Source: CAYZWU01 sp964482235
GTDB lineage: Bacteria; Planctomycetota; B15-G4; CAYZWU01
Length of the DNA stretch: 64,000 nucleotides
Direction: 5' to 3'
Assembly (NCBI GenBank): GCA_964482235.1
Contig: CAYZWU010000005.1
Coordinates: 1-64,000 of the forward strand
The position numbers and the translations under genes are program-made. Within the stretch, counting starts at the first letter, position 1. Each line of letters opens with the position of its first letter. The notes below the pieces were generated by a model, which saw only the letters and a list, made by a program, of their open reading frames with translations, was not told where the DNA came from and ran no database searches. Positions 1-9,264 of the stretch are shown here, piece after piece.

Positions 1-153
1 CGGCTTAAGATTTCTTTTTCTCCATTGACACGGTTGGCCTTCTCATGGAAGGAGGGTCTTCCCGACGTCCCAACGCTCTGAAGGACCCCGCAACTCCGAC
101 CGGAAGGCAATCAACGAAAATGGCGGAGATTGCGCGGGCTCGGTATCCCCATG

Positions 154-2379
154 TCACGTCCCGAGACGCGCCAGCACCCAGAGCAGAAAAACGACCACTC
201 CGACGAGCACCCAGCTGGAGCCGAAACCGATGATGTCGAGCTTGGCGGGTTTCGATATCTCCCAGTTCGAACCGGGGAAGATCTTCCTGGCATCGCTTAT
301 CTCGGGGTGCCGTGCGGCGTGATCGATGGCGCGCCGCTCCTCTTCCGGTGTGGGCTGCACCGGCGTGTGTATCTTGGCGAAGAAGCGGTCGAGATCCCTT
401 CGCCCGACCGGTCTGGTGAAGAAGCTCAGCCCGAAGAGCAGGACGAAGGGAAAGAGGGCGTCGAAAAAGAACCGCGCCGCCTCGAGCTGCGCCTTGGTCC
501 AGTGTGTGAAATCGATTCCGAACCAGCTCAGGACCCAGATCTCGGCCTGGAACCGTCCCTCGCCCCGCAGCGGCGAGTCGGGATTCGCGGGATCCTCCCG
601 CACCACCTTCTCGAAGAAGATCCCCGTGGGACGGATCACGTGCAGCTCCTCGGTCGACTGGCCCACCCGGTCGGCCAGCCCCGCCTCCACGTCCTCGGCG
701 AGAGCTCCGGTCGTGACGACGACCTCCTGCTTCGCCGTCTTCTTGAGGAACGCCTCATTCCTGGCAACGCAGTCCAGGGCCGGGAAGATGTTGGGGATCA
801 GGGCGTAGATCGAGAAGCAGACAACCACCTGCACGATCACGGCGGACCTCGTGAGCCGCCGCCACATGAAGCCGAGCCAGACGGCCGCCCCGAAGACGGC
901 CGGCAGGGAGATGAAGTACTTGAAGAGGCTTAAGAGGTTGTCCTCCTTGTGCGCCGCGTAGATGCCGCCCAGCAGGATCACGGCGATCATCACGCGCCCC
1001 ACATTGATGTAGTGCCGCTCCGACTTTCCGGGGACGATGGGCTGGTAGAGGTTGCGGATGAAGAGCGCCGAGTTGCAGACCGACTGGGCGTCGAGGGTGG
1101 ACATGTTCGCCGCCAGGATGCCTGCCAGCATCAATCCGATGGCGCCGGTGAAAAGAAGGTTGCTCGTCATGTGCCCCCAGATCAGGTCCGGATCGTGGAG
1201 CTCGCCCGAGTAGAGAGCGATGGCCAGGAGCCCGGCCAGGGCCCAGAAGAGCATGATGAAGCGCTTGAAGAACATCCCGCCCAGCATGCCCACGCGGGCC
1301 GTCATCTCGTTCGTCGCCGAGCCGGCCGTGGCCATCATGTGCGAGGCCGCCACGATGGAGACGAGGTTGGCCGTGATCATCCCGGCAATGGTGTACCAGG
1401 CGTACTCGCTCGTGGCCGCCGAGCCGAAGAGCAGGAACTTGTAGTCCGGCACCCTGGTGTGCAGCCCCTCGAAGCCCCCCACCTCCCTCAGGCCGATTGG
1501 GATCAGGATCAGGGAGAAGATGATGATCAGCACTCCCTGGATCGCGTCGGTGAGCGCCGCGGCGGTGAATCCGCCCAGCGCCGTGTACGCGGCCACGAGC
1601 ACGGCGAAGACGATGAAGAAGAGCGTCTTGTCGGTGTAGGAGAAAAAGGATTTGAGCTCGCCCTTCTTCATCCTGTTATCGAGCTTGTCGAACTCCTCCT
1701 GCTCATCGCCGTTCAGGCCGCGGTCCTGCCTGATCTTCAGCTTCTCGTACTGCCTGGCCTGCTCGCCCGTGGCCTCTCCCTGCTCGACCTTGGCCTCGAG
1801 CTCCTCGAGCCACGCCCGGTCGTCGGGAGTCAGGCCGCGGTTCAGCTTCTCCTTGAGGACCATGTACCTGTCGAACTGCTCCATCGAGGCCCGCTCCTCG
1901 ACGGTGCAGTCCTCGATCGCCTTGGGCGTCATGGCAGCCATCGTCTTCTGGGCCATCATGTAGCTCGTCCCGCAGCCGAGGAAGGCCATCACCAGGCCGA
2001 AGACGGCATAGGAGCCGCCGAGAAAGGGAGACCGGAACCTCTCGGTGAAGAAATCGCCGATCGTGGTCAGCCGGCAGCGGCGGAACCAGAGAGTGGTGAA
2101 CCAGTAGAAAGGGGTGAGGAAGAGGACGAGATACTGGATCCACATCCCGCCGAGACCCTGGCGGTAGATCTCGCGGGAGACGCCCACAGCCTGCCCCGCG
2201 TCGGTGGACTGGCCGAAATTGAGGAAGAACTGGTAGACCTTGCCGAGCTTCCGCCCGGCGAGGAAGAAGTCGCTCGTGTCCTTGGTGCCCCTTCCGGCCC
2301 ACCGGCCCAGCCAGAGGATCACCACCACGTAGAGAAGCACGATGGCGCAGTCGATGATGTGCAGTCCGAACAGGATCAC
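154..2379 (-). CDS. Sodium:solute symporter (SSS family) with a charged cytoplasmic insert
   Basis: Integral membrane transporter of 741 residues with many hydrophobic segments. The stretch LGGFTAAALTDAIQG (about residues 262-280) is the typical SSS signature. The family couples sodium influx to uptake of sugars, amino acids or other small organics; the substrate cannot be read from the sequence. It is the last gene of the operon and its ATG overlaps the stop of the methyltransferase gene by four bases, so it probably imports the compound that the operon degrades. A very polar, Glu/Lys-rich segment of roughly 90 residues (about 155-245) lies between membrane helices and is unusual for the family; the protein is longer than common SSS members (about 450-600). 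Confidence 0.9.
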   Translation of the reverse strand: MILFGLHIIDCAIVLLYVVVILWLGRWAGRGTKDTSDFFLAGRKLGKVYQFFLNFGQSTDAGQAVGVSREIYRQGLGGMWIQYLVLFLTPFYWFTTLWFRRCRLTTIGDFFTERFRSPFLGGSYAVFGLVMAFLGCGTSYMMAQKTMAAMTPKAIEDCTVEERASMEQFDRYMVLKEKLNRGLTPDDRAWLEELEAKVEQGEATGEQARQYEKLKIRQDRGLNGDEQEEFDKLDNRMKKGELKSFFSYTDKTLFFIVFAVLVAAYTALGGFTAAALTDAIQGVLIIIFSLILIPIGLREVGGFEGLHTRVPDYKFLLFGSAATSEYAWYTIAGMITANLVSIVAASHMMATAGSATNEMTARVGMLGGMFFKRFIMLFWALAGLLAIALYSGELHDPDLIWGHMTSNLLFTGAIGLMLAGILAANMSTLDAQSVCNSALFIRNLYQPIVPGKSERHYINVGRVMIAVILLGGIYAAHKEDNLLSLFKYFISLPAVFGAAVWLGFMWRRLTRSAVIVQVVVCFSIYALIPNIFPALDCVARNEAFLKKTAKQEVVVTTGALAEDVEAGLADRVGQSTEELHVIRPTGIFFEKVVREDPANPDSPLRGEGRFQAEIWVLSWFGIDFTHWTKAQLEAARFFFDALFPFVLLFGLSFFTRPVGRRDLDRFFAKIHTPVQPTPEEERRAIDHAARHPEISDARKIFPGSNWEISKPAKLDIIGFGSSWVLVGVVVFLLWVLARLGT

Positions 2380-3413
2380 AGCATCTCTTCCCAGGCCTCG
2401 AAAAAGGCGATCACGTTCTCAGGCTTCGCTCCCAGGCCGAACTCGCACTGGGCGATCACGCCGCCGTCGCGATAGAGGGCGCCCCGCATCTCCCGGACAG
2501 CGGCGCGCACATCGTCCCGCGATCCCTCGGGCAGGACCTGCTGCCTGTCGAGCTCTCCCCAGAAGGTCAGCTTCCCGGCGAAGCGCTCGCCCAGCTCCTT
2601 CACACCCATGCAGGCCACCTGGGAGTTGACCGCGTCGAGGCCGAGCTCGACGAGATCGGGGAGAATCCGGGTGATGTGCCCGTCGGAGTGGAAGAAAAGC
2701 GCCTTGCCCGCCTGGTGGGCGATCTCGATGTAATCCCTGTAGAGGGGCTTGAAGATCTCCAGCCACGTCTTCGGCGCGATCAGGAGCGCGTCCTGGGTCC
2801 CCCAGTCGTCCATCACGGTGAGTGCATCCACATCGGTGGAGGCCCAGACCTCGAGCTCCTTCATGTAGAAGTCGTGGAGCCCGCCCAGGAGCTCGAAGAG
2901 CTCGGGAGGCCTGTCTGCCAGATCGTAGAAGAGGTTCTCCGTCCCCCTGAGGAACTGGAGCCTCTCGAAGGGGCGCGCCCAGGTGCCCGACAGGACGAAG
3001 CGGTCGGTCTCCCTGCAGAAGGCGTTCACCTTCTCCCTGTCCACGGTCAGCAGCTCTTCGGGATAGCGGAGCGCATCGAGGCGCGACCAGTCCGCGAGGA
3101 GCGGCTCCTTCACCTGGCCGATGGCGCCGGGGTGGATGTTCTCGAAGACGCAACCCCAGGCGTCGCGGCTCGTCCCCTTGGCGTAGCAGTCGCCGAAGCC
3201 GGGAAGCTCGGCCTTGAAGAAGCCGGGTGCACTGATGATGTCGTCGGGGAAGCGGCGGCTGATCTCCGCCGCCTCGTCGGGATGGTGGCTCGCGGCCCAG
3301 GGCAGGAGCCAGAGCTGCCTGGGGACACGGGCCGGATTGTCGAACTCGAGCGTGCGCCGCACGAGTTCCCTCGACGTCTGGCCGCCTGCTGCGGCGCCCT
3401 TCCCCGCTCCCAT
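2376..3413 (-). CDS. Uroporphyrinogen decarboxylase-family methyltransferase (MtaA/CmuA-like)
   Basis: 345 residues with the UroD-type TIM-barrel pattern, ending in the motifs FFHSDGHI and VIAQCEFG. Members that sit next to a corrinoid protein usually move methyl groups to or from the cobalt cofactor rather than decarboxylate uroporphyrinogen. The corrinoid-protein gene directly upstream ends at its start codon (TGATG), which supports that role. The usual zinc-binding His-x-Cys of MtaA/MtbA appears here as His-Ser-Asp, so the metal site may differ. It could act as the substrate-specific demethylase of an unknown methylated compound. Family assignment is secure; substrate unknown. Confidence 0.85.
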   Translation of the reverse strand: MGAGKGAAAGGQTSRELVRRTLEFDNPARVPRQLWLLPWAASHHPDEAAEISRRFPDDIISAPGFFKAELPGFGDCYAKGTSRDAWGCVFENIHPGAIGQVKEPLLADWSRLDALRYPEELLTVDREKVNAFCRETDRFVLSGTWARPFERLQFLRGTENLFYDLADRPPELFELLGGLHDFYMKELEVWASTDVDALTVMDDWGTQDALLIAPKTWLEIFKPLYRDYIEIAHQAGKALFFHSDGHITRILPDLVELGLDAVNSQVACMGVKELGERFAGKLTFWGELDRQQVLPEGSRDDVRAAVREMRGALYRDGGVIAQCEFGLGAKPENVIAFFEAWEEML

Positions 3414-4045
3414 CAGTTCGAGACGAAACCGCGTGCCACGGCCACGGCCGCGTTGGCGTTGGATGCATACCCGTCGGCGCCGATCTCGTCGGCGAAGGCC
3501 TGGGTCACCGGGGCGCCGCCGATGATCACCTTGACCGTGTCGCGCATTCCCTTCTCCTCGAGCTTCTCCACCACCTGGCGCATGGCCGGCATGGTCGTTG
3601 AAAGAAGGGCGGAAAGGGCTACGAACCCGGCCTTCTTCTCTAGGGCCGTGTCGATGAACTTGTCGGCCGAGACATCGACGCCCAGATCGACCACCTCGAA
3701 TCCGCCGCCTTCCAGCATGGAGGCCACGAGGTTCTTGCCGATATCGTGGAGGTCGCCCGCCGCCGTGCCGATCACGACGCGGCCCACCGGCTCGGTGCCC
3801 TTCTTGACCAGAAGCGGCCGGATCAGCTCGAGGGCCGCCTTCATGGCGCGGGCCGAGATCAGCAGCTCAGGGATGTAGTACTCGCCCTCCTCGAAGCGCC
3901 GGCCCACCTCGTTCATGGCAGGGATCATCGCCTTGTTGATCAGTTCCTCGGGATCGACGTTGGCGGCCAGGTGATTCTCCGTCGCCTCCTTCGCTGCCGG
4001 TGCGTTTCCCTTGAGAACGGCGTCATGCAGATCTTGATGCTCCAT
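3413..4045 (-). CDS. Methyltransferase cognate corrinoid (B12-binding) protein
   Basis: 210 residues. The N-terminal half is a helical cap of the methionine-synthase B12-binding type (EEGEYYIPELLISARAM). The C-terminal half is a Rossmann-like B12 domain with DLHDIGKN near residue 98, the DxHxxG motif whose His coordinates cobalt, followed by the conserved S-x-L (SALLSTT) and GGAPV segments. It acts as the cytoplasmic methyl carrier between methyltransferases. I chose the ATG at 4045 over a GTG six bases upstream because the AGGA ribosome site fits it better. It sits between the SDR gene and the UroD-type methyltransferase in a single operon. Confidence 0.93.
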   Translation of the reverse strand: MEHQDLHDAVLKGNAPAAKEATENHLAANVDPEELINKAMIPAMNEVGRRFEEGEYYIPELLISARAMKAALELIRPLLVKKGTEPVGRVVIGTAAGDLHDIGKNLVASMLEGGGFEVVDLGVDVSADKFIDTALEKKAGFVALSALLSTTMPAMRQVVEKLEEKGMRDTVKVIIGGAPVTQAFADEIGADGYASNANAAVAVARGFVSN

Positions 4046-4074
4046 TTTCACTTTTCCTTTTTGTCACACGTCTA

Positions 4075-4866
4075 TCACAGGCGGCGGATGTTCATCCCTC
4101 CGCTCACTTCCACGACAAGACCGGTGGAGAAGGCGAAATCGCCCCTGGCCAGGGCGGCCACGGCGCGCCCCACGTCAACGGGCATCGCCCACCGCCCCTG
4201 GGGGACGCCGCCCTCGGCGATGAGGGCATCGTACTTCTCCGTCACCTTTGCGGTCATGTCCGTCTTCGTGATGCCCGGGCGCACGTCGAAGACCTGGATC
4301 CCCTCGCTGGCCAGCCGGTGCGCGAAGATCGCGGCGGCGTGGCTCAGCCCGGCCTTGGAGATGCAGTACTCGGCCCGCGACGGGGAGGATGTGTCGGCCG
4401 AGATCGACGAGATGAAGACCATGGCCGGCTGACTGTCGGTCTCGAGCTTCTCCTGCCGCAGCATCAGGCGGGCGGCGCGCTGGGCCAGGAAGAAGGGCGC
4501 CCGCATGTTCACGCCGAGAACGCGGTCGAAGTCGTCGGGCTCCGTCTCCAGGATATCGCGCCGCACCTTCGGCCCGATCCCGGCGTTGTTCACCAGAAGG
4601 TCGAGGCGCCCGAACCGCTCCACGATGCTCGAGAGCATCGCTTCGTGCCGATCGAGCTCCGCGATGTCGCCCGCCACGGGCAGGAACGACGCGCCGAGCT
4701 CGTTGATCCGCTCCTCCGTTTCGGCCAGCCCTTTCTTGCGATTCCCGGGATCGTAGGATGTCGCCCCGCCGGCGATGTCGAAGCCCGAACGAGCCAGCTC
4801 GATGGCAATGCCGCGGCCGATGCCGCGGCTTGCGCCGGTCACGAAAGCAGCTGGACGACGGGTCAA
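4075..4866 (-). CDS. Short-chain dehydrogenase/reductase (3-oxoacyl reductase-like)
   Basis: 263 residues with the classical SDR plan: TGASRGIG cofactor loop at residues 10-17, NNAG in the middle, SSIS then YCISKAG (YxxxK catalytic pair), and a C-terminal SGGMN. It oxidises or reduces an alcohol/ketone with NAD(P). The start is a TTG placed directly after the stop of the FAD gene, with GGGAGG five bases upstream. Its position between an FAD oxidoreductase and the corrinoid methyltransferase pair suggests it handles an alcohol or ketone of the same catabolic route. Confidence 0.88.
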   Translation of the reverse strand: MTRRPAAFVTGASRGIGRGIAIELARSGFDIAGGATSYDPGNRKKGLAETEERINELGASFLPVAGDIAELDRHEAMLSSIVERFGRLDLLVNNAGIGPKVRRDILETEPDDFDRVLGVNMRAPFFLAQRAARLMLRQEKLETDSQPAMVFISSISADTSSPSRAEYCISKAGLSHAAAIFAHRLASEGIQVFDVRPGITKTDMTAKVTEKYDALIAEGGVPQGRWAMPVDVGRAVAALARGDFAFSTGLVVEVSGGMNIRRL

Positions 4867-6891
4867 TCAGGCCTCCCTTTCCATCACGCGGTCATGGACG
4901 AAGTCGCGCCACACCGATTCGAACCAGAGATCGTCGCATGGAACAGGACGGATATCAACCCACTGTCTCTCCACGCCGCCATGAATATCGAGGCTGAGCT
5001 CGAGGATCTTCCGGCTCACGAATTCGTCCGGCCCGGCCTGCCTGAATGCCCAGGCGCGGCCCAGCCCTGGGCAGGGAATCTCCCCGTCAGGATCGAGCAC
5101 CAGGCAAGAACCGCGCGAACTCCCGCCGCGGAGGAGGTACTCGTCGATCGCCTCGAGATAGACGGCATGGGTGAGGCAGAGATCCCTGGCATGGAACGCC
5201 GCCGGCAGCTGATCGGGCGAGGCGATACCGAGATCGGCGTGGAGCCTCTCGTTCAGCTCCCACGCACGGCCGACGGCCCGGGCGATCCGTTCGCGATCGC
5301 GGATGTGGGCCGCGCACGCCGACATGGTCCGGCGCACCTCATCGATGATGCCGGCAGGCGAAAGCGGCGCGGTCCGGCCGCGCGCCAGCACGGTCGATGC
5401 GAAATCGAGGCATCGGTGGAGATCCTCTCCGGCACGCCCGGCGAGCTCGCCGGGAGGTATGGGGTCGTTCCCGTATCGCTTGGCAATGAAAAGAGCGGCC
5501 CGGAGTGCGCCCACCTGCCCGGCGTTCAGGGCCGACCCGCCGGGGCGGCAGACGCCGTGGCTCCCGTTGACCTCACCCACAGGGAAGAGGTGGCGGACGT
5601 TCGATTCCCACCAGATGTTTCCCTTGAGCCCCCCGTTGTTGTGCTGGGCGCAGACGGCGATCTCCAGGCGATCCCGGGTGAGATCGATCCCGTGATCGCG
5701 GAACAGGGCCGCAGCCTCGGGGTTCATCGCCACGAGACGATCGATCGGCAGCGGGCCGAGGGCCTTCGACTTCGAGAGGTAGGACAGCGCCTCCCGATCG
5801 ATCCGCTCCAGGGAGAAATCGTCCCGGCCGGCAGGAGGGCTCGGATTCCGGCTGTAGTCGAGAAAGACGCGGCGCCCGCGCTTCATTGTCTCGCGATAGA
5901 CGAGAAGGTCGATCAAGGAAGAACCGAAGCCTATCACCTTGGCCGCATCGAATGGCCACTCGTAGCCCTTGCGGAAGATCGCTCCGGTCATGGTCGAGAG
6001 GTCCGGGAAGACCTCGGTAAGGAACTCCCTCTCATCGCCGCCCTCTTTATCGGTGGAGACGTAGCGGGGAATCACCTGCTGGTAGCTTCCTGACAGATTC
6101 CACCTGAAACCCCGGGACGCCAGGCCGAACTGGGACTCCGTCAGGTTCTGGGCCGCGGCGCCGGCGGCCAGGGCCATGCCGATGAAGCCGGTCTGGCTTC
6201 CCGGATAGACCGAGTCGGCGTAGAGCCCGCCGGGGCCGCCCGTGGCGAGGATCACGTTTTCCGCATTGAAGACGACCAGGCCGGGATAGTCCGTGCCGAG
6301 CCGCTTCCTGTCGCAGGCCACGGCGCCGCGGATACGCCGGGAGCTGCGGCCGCCCTCGCCAAGGAGCGCCGCCACGAGGTGGTTGTCGACCACGGGGATC
6401 GCCCTGCGGCGCAAGGCTTCGCCGAGACGCTCGCACATGGTGCGCGAGGTGAGCGGCCCGGCCGATGTGGCACGGCCCGCAAGGTCGTGGTCCGTCCGGT
6501 ATCCGGCATAGGCTCCGTACCTGTCGTGGGGAAAAGGAACGCCGAGCTCCACGAGTCGGAAGAACGCCTGGGCCGAGTGCTGGGCCTCGCAGAGGGCGAT
6601 GTCGCCGTGCATGCAGCCGCCGCCGAACAGGTCCTCCGCCATTCGATAGGGCGAATCGGAACTGCTGCCGGCCAGGGAGAGCTTGTAGTAGGTCTGCTTG
6701 TCCGACCCGGCGTTGAACGACGTCCCGGCGCCCCACCTCTCCGTGACGAGGACCACGTCCTGCTGTCCCTGGTCGAAGAGCCGCACGGCCGCGGCCAGGC
6801 CGGCCGCCCCGCTGCCGACCACGAGGGTGTTCATCGAACGGACGGGAATCTCCGAACCGTCGATCCGAATCGTTGATTCCGTGGCAGCCAT
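4867..6891 (-). CDS. FAD-dependent oxidoreductase (fumarate reductase/succinate dehydrogenase flavoprotein type)
   Basis: 674 residues. VVGSGAAGLAAA near residue 24 is the FAD-binding Rossmann motif, ATGGPGGLY is the second FAD contact, and HGVCRPGGSALNAGQVGALRAA resembles the C-terminal FAD motif of L-aspartate oxidase and fumarate reductase flavoproteins. There is no Tat or Sec signal, so it is cytoplasmic. It is closely spaced with the old-yellow-enzyme gene upstream (four intervening bases) and the SDR gene downstream, which points to consecutive oxidation steps on one substrate. Electron acceptor and substrate are unknown. Confidence 0.85.
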   Translation of the reverse strand: MAATESTIRIDGSEIPVRSMNTLVVGSGAAGLAAAVRLFDQGQQDVVLVTERWGAGTSFNAGSDKQTYYKLSLAGSSSDSPYRMAEDLFGGGCMHGDIALCEAQHSAQAFFRLVELGVPFPHDRYGAYAGYRTDHDLAGRATSAGPLTSRTMCERLGEALRRRAIPVVDNHLVAALLGEGGRSSRRIRGAVACDRKRLGTDYPGLVVFNAENVILATGGPGGLYADSVYPGSQTGFIGMALAAGAAAQNLTESQFGLASRGFRWNLSGSYQQVIPRYVSTDKEGGDEREFLTEVFPDLSTMTGAIFRKGYEWPFDAAKVIGFGSSLIDLLVYRETMKRGRRVFLDYSRNPSPPAGRDDFSLERIDREALSYLSKSKALGPLPIDRLVAMNPEAAALFRDHGIDLTRDRLEIAVCAQHNNGGLKGNIWWESNVRHLFPVGEVNGSHGVCRPGGSALNAGQVGALRAALFIAKRYGNDPIPPGELAGRAGEDLHRCLDFASTVLARGRTAPLSPAGIIDEVRRTMSACAAHIRDRERIARAVGRAWELNERLHADLGIASPDQLPAAFHARDLCLTHAVYLEAIDEYLLRGGSSRGSCLVLDPDGEIPCPGLGRAWAFRQAGPDEFVSRKILELSLDIHGGVERQWVDIRPVPCDDLWFESVWRDFVHDRVMEREA

Positions 6892-6895
6892 GCGC

Positions 6896-8239
6896 TCATG
6901 CCTCCTGGGAACGTCCTTCCCGGTACCGGGGTTCGTAGATCTCGCTGTCGCGGACGACGCAGCCGGTGCTCTTGCCGTCGCGCATCAGCTGCGAGCAGCA
7001 CGAGCACCCCACGCAGACCTTCCTCGTGTCGAGATGTCCTTTCTCCTCGAGATCGACGACGCAGTCCGGATAGGCGAAGGCGCCGCGGCCGATCCCCACC
7101 AGGGCCGCCTCCTTCGCCAGGATCGCTCCGGCGCCCACGTGGGAAAAGAACTGCCGCAGCCAGGAGTAGCCGGTCCCCACCAGGGGCAGCCCGGGCGCCC
7201 CCTTCTGAAGTTCGCCGGTGATCGCGAGCAGGCGCGCCACTCCCTGGAGGGGATTCTCGTCGGGCAGCGGGACGCCCTCGAGCGGCTTGTTGAAGGGGCG
7301 GCCGAACTGCGGATTGATGTACGGAATCCCCACGGACACGTTGAGGAGGGGACAGCCCTCCTCCTCGAGTCGCTGCACCAGCGCCGCCGCCTCGCCCAGA
7401 TCGACCCCTGTCGGATCGGCGCCGCTCGCACCGAAGCCGTACGGATCGGGAAGACCGTCCCAGGCATTGAACCGCGTGGTGACGATCTTCCCCGGCACAC
7501 GCCGCCTGATCCTCTCCATCACATCCAGCAGAAAACGGATCCTGTTCTCGAAGGAGCCGCCGTAGCGGCTTTCTTTGCGCGTTGCCGCGCCGAGCAGCTC
7601 GGAGACCAGGTAGCCGTGGCAGGCCTTGATGTCCACTCCGTCGAAGCCTGCGTCCGCGGCCAGCTCGGCGGCCCGGACGAAGGCGTCGGCCAGCCTCTCG
7701 AGATCTCCGTCCGAGAGGAGGGGATAATCTTCCGCGAGACCGGGATCGACGAGAGGGCTGTGGCGCACGAGCACCGGCCGCCTCTTGCCGTCCGGCCTGG
7801 CGTACCGGCCCGAATGGGTGAGCTGCAGGAGCAGCACGATCTCGCGCCCGCCTCCGCGCGCCTCGCGAGCCGCTTTCCGCGTCCGGTCGACGAGACGTCG
7901 AAAGCCGCCGCGGTTCTCCTCGGTCACCACGAGCTGGGCCGGCCCGGCGCGCCCCTCTGGCAGAACGGCCGTGGCCTCGAACCAGATCAGGGCGCTGCCG
8001 CCTGCCGCGTACCGCTCGTACCGCCTGAAGGTCAGCTCGCCCGGTCCGCCGTCCGGTCCGGCGTCGCGGCCCTCCATCGGCTGGACGACGAAGCGGTTCG
8101 CCAGCTTCCGGCCGGCGATCTCGATCGGTTCGAAGAGAACGGCCGTGTCGTTGGAGAAGGGGATCCTGACTCCCAGCCTCTCCGCCGCGTCGAGGAGCGC
8201 CGCCTTGTCTCGAAAATGAAATCTCTCGTGCTGCGACAT
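6896..8239 (-). CDS. NADH:flavin oxidoreductase, old-yellow-enzyme family with C-terminal cysteine cluster
   Basis: 447 residues of the FMN TIM-barrel family: N-terminal LFEPIEIAGRKLANRFVVQPM, then LTHSGRY and GFDGVDIKACHGYL at the usual active-site positions. The C-terminal CVGCSCCS plus a later Cys resembles the 4Fe-4S binding segment of the 2,4-dienoyl-CoA reductase/trimethylamine dehydrogenase branch, but the large FAD/NAD domains of that branch are absent. The adjacent FAD protein could supply the missing electron-transfer partner; that is inference from gene order. Confidence 0.85.
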   Translation of the reverse strand: MSQHERFHFRDKAALLDAAERLGVRIPFSNDTAVLFEPIEIAGRKLANRFVVQPMEGRDAGPDGGPGELTFRRYERYAAGGSALIWFEATAVLPEGRAGPAQLVVTEENRGGFRRLVDRTRKAAREARGGGREIVLLLQLTHSGRYARPDGKRRPVLVRHSPLVDPGLAEDYPLLSDGDLERLADAFVRAAELAADAGFDGVDIKACHGYLVSELLGAATRKESRYGGSFENRIRFLLDVMERIRRRVPGKIVTTRFNAWDGLPDPYGFGASGADPTGVDLGEAAALVQRLEEEGCPLLNVSVGIPYINPQFGRPFNKPLEGVPLPDENPLQGVARLLAITGELQKGAPGLPLVGTGYSWLRQFFSHVGAGAILAKEAALVGIGRGAFAYPDCVVDLEEKGHLDTRKVCVGCSCCSQLMRDGKSTGCVVRDSEIYEPRYREGRSQEA

Positions 8240-8251
8240 GGCGATCCCCGA

Positions 8252-9244
8252 TCACTCTCCGGCCCGAACGAGATGCTTCAATGCCTCGACGCCTTTTTTG
8301 ACCCTTGATGCGCAATGTGTCGGCCAGTCCTCCCTCTCGAGAACTGCCAGCGTCCCGTCCCGGACGCTTCCGTCGCCCTCCCGGGCCAGCTGCACGAGGC
8401 GGGCCAGCTCGAGGGCCGTGAGGTCGGGAAAGCGGGAGAGGAACAGGGGATCGAAGATCGGCAGGGGAAACGATCCGCCGTGGTCCTCGAGGGAGAGGTG
8501 GACCGTCCTGTCGAGAGTGCCGAGCAGACCGATGATCCTCTCGAAGTCCACCTGTCCCGTGCCGGCCTCGGTCGTGAAGGAGACGAGACCCTTCTCGTCC
8601 GTTTTCAGGGCCCCGTCCTTGGCATGGGTCGACACGACCCAGGGCAGGATGCGTTCCGTCCCCATCACCGGATCCTCGAGCATGGTGAGGAGGTTCATCG
8701 TGTCGAGGCAGATCCCGAGATGGCCGCCCGGTTCGGCATCGCAGATCTCGAAGAGCCGAAGCAGCTCGAAGGTGGTGAACTCGAAGTGCAGCTCGATCGC
8801 CAGGGTCACGCCGAGGTCGAGAAGCATCGGTTTCTGGCGCTTCATCTCAGCGGCCGTCTCGCGGAGGAGGACCTCGGTGGGCGGTGCGGCGTCGCTCCAG
8901 CGCATCAACCCTCCTGAGCAGGAGCGCACGACGCGGCATCCCAGCCGGGCCGCCTGCTCCGCCGCCGCCCTGTTGAATCCCTCGATGTCGAGCGGCTTCC
9001 AGGTGGACATGTCGATGGGGATGTGCCGGCCGCCGCCCCACTCGAGATAGAGCCCTCGCTGCCTGGCGTCTTCTGCCAGGCTGTCGAGGAACGGCCCGTC
9101 GAGACGTTCTCCCTCGGCAAGATTGAGGCTGGTGAACTGCACTCCCGCGGCGCCGGCCTTCTCGGTCCAGAGGAGAAGCTCGTGCGGTCCGAGGTTCAGG
9201 GGATCGAGGCTGTAGCTGTCCACACCGACGAGGAATTCGTTCAT
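8252..9244 (-). CDS. Sugar phosphate isomerase/epimerase-like TIM-barrel protein
   Basis: 330 residues of the xylose-isomerase-like (AP endonuclease 2) superfamily. Supporting segments are LAIELHFEFTTFELLRLFE, HLGICLDTMNLLT and VVSTHAKDGAL, which place the acidic and His metal ligands at barrel strand ends. The family isomerises or epimerises sugars and polyols using a divalent metal. It is the first gene of the seven-gene minus-strand operon running to 154. The reaction is not predictable from sequence alone. Confidence 0.8.
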   Translation of the reverse strand: MNEFLVGVDSYSLDPLNLGPHELLLWTEKAGAAGVQFTSLNLAEGERLDGPFLDSLAEDARQRGLYLEWGGGRHIPIDMSTWKPLDIEGFNRAAAEQAARLGCRVVRSCSGGLMRWSDAAPPTEVLLRETAAEMKRQKPMLLDLGVTLAIELHFEFTTFELLRLFEICDAEPGGHLGICLDTMNLLTMLEDPVMGTERILPWVVSTHAKDGALKTDEKGLVSFTTEAGTGQVDFERIIGLLGTLDRTVHLSLEDHGGSFPLPIFDPLFLSRFPDLTALELARLVQLAREGDGSVRDGTLAVLEREDWPTHCASRVKKGVEALKHLVRAGE

Positions 9245-9264
9245 CTCGAAACTCTTTCAAGGGA

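Noticed and set aside
2376..3413. True haem-pathway uroporphyrinogen decarboxylase (hemE)
   Set aside because: It is cotranscribed with a corrinoid protein and has the methyltransferase-branch C-terminus; no other haem genes are near.
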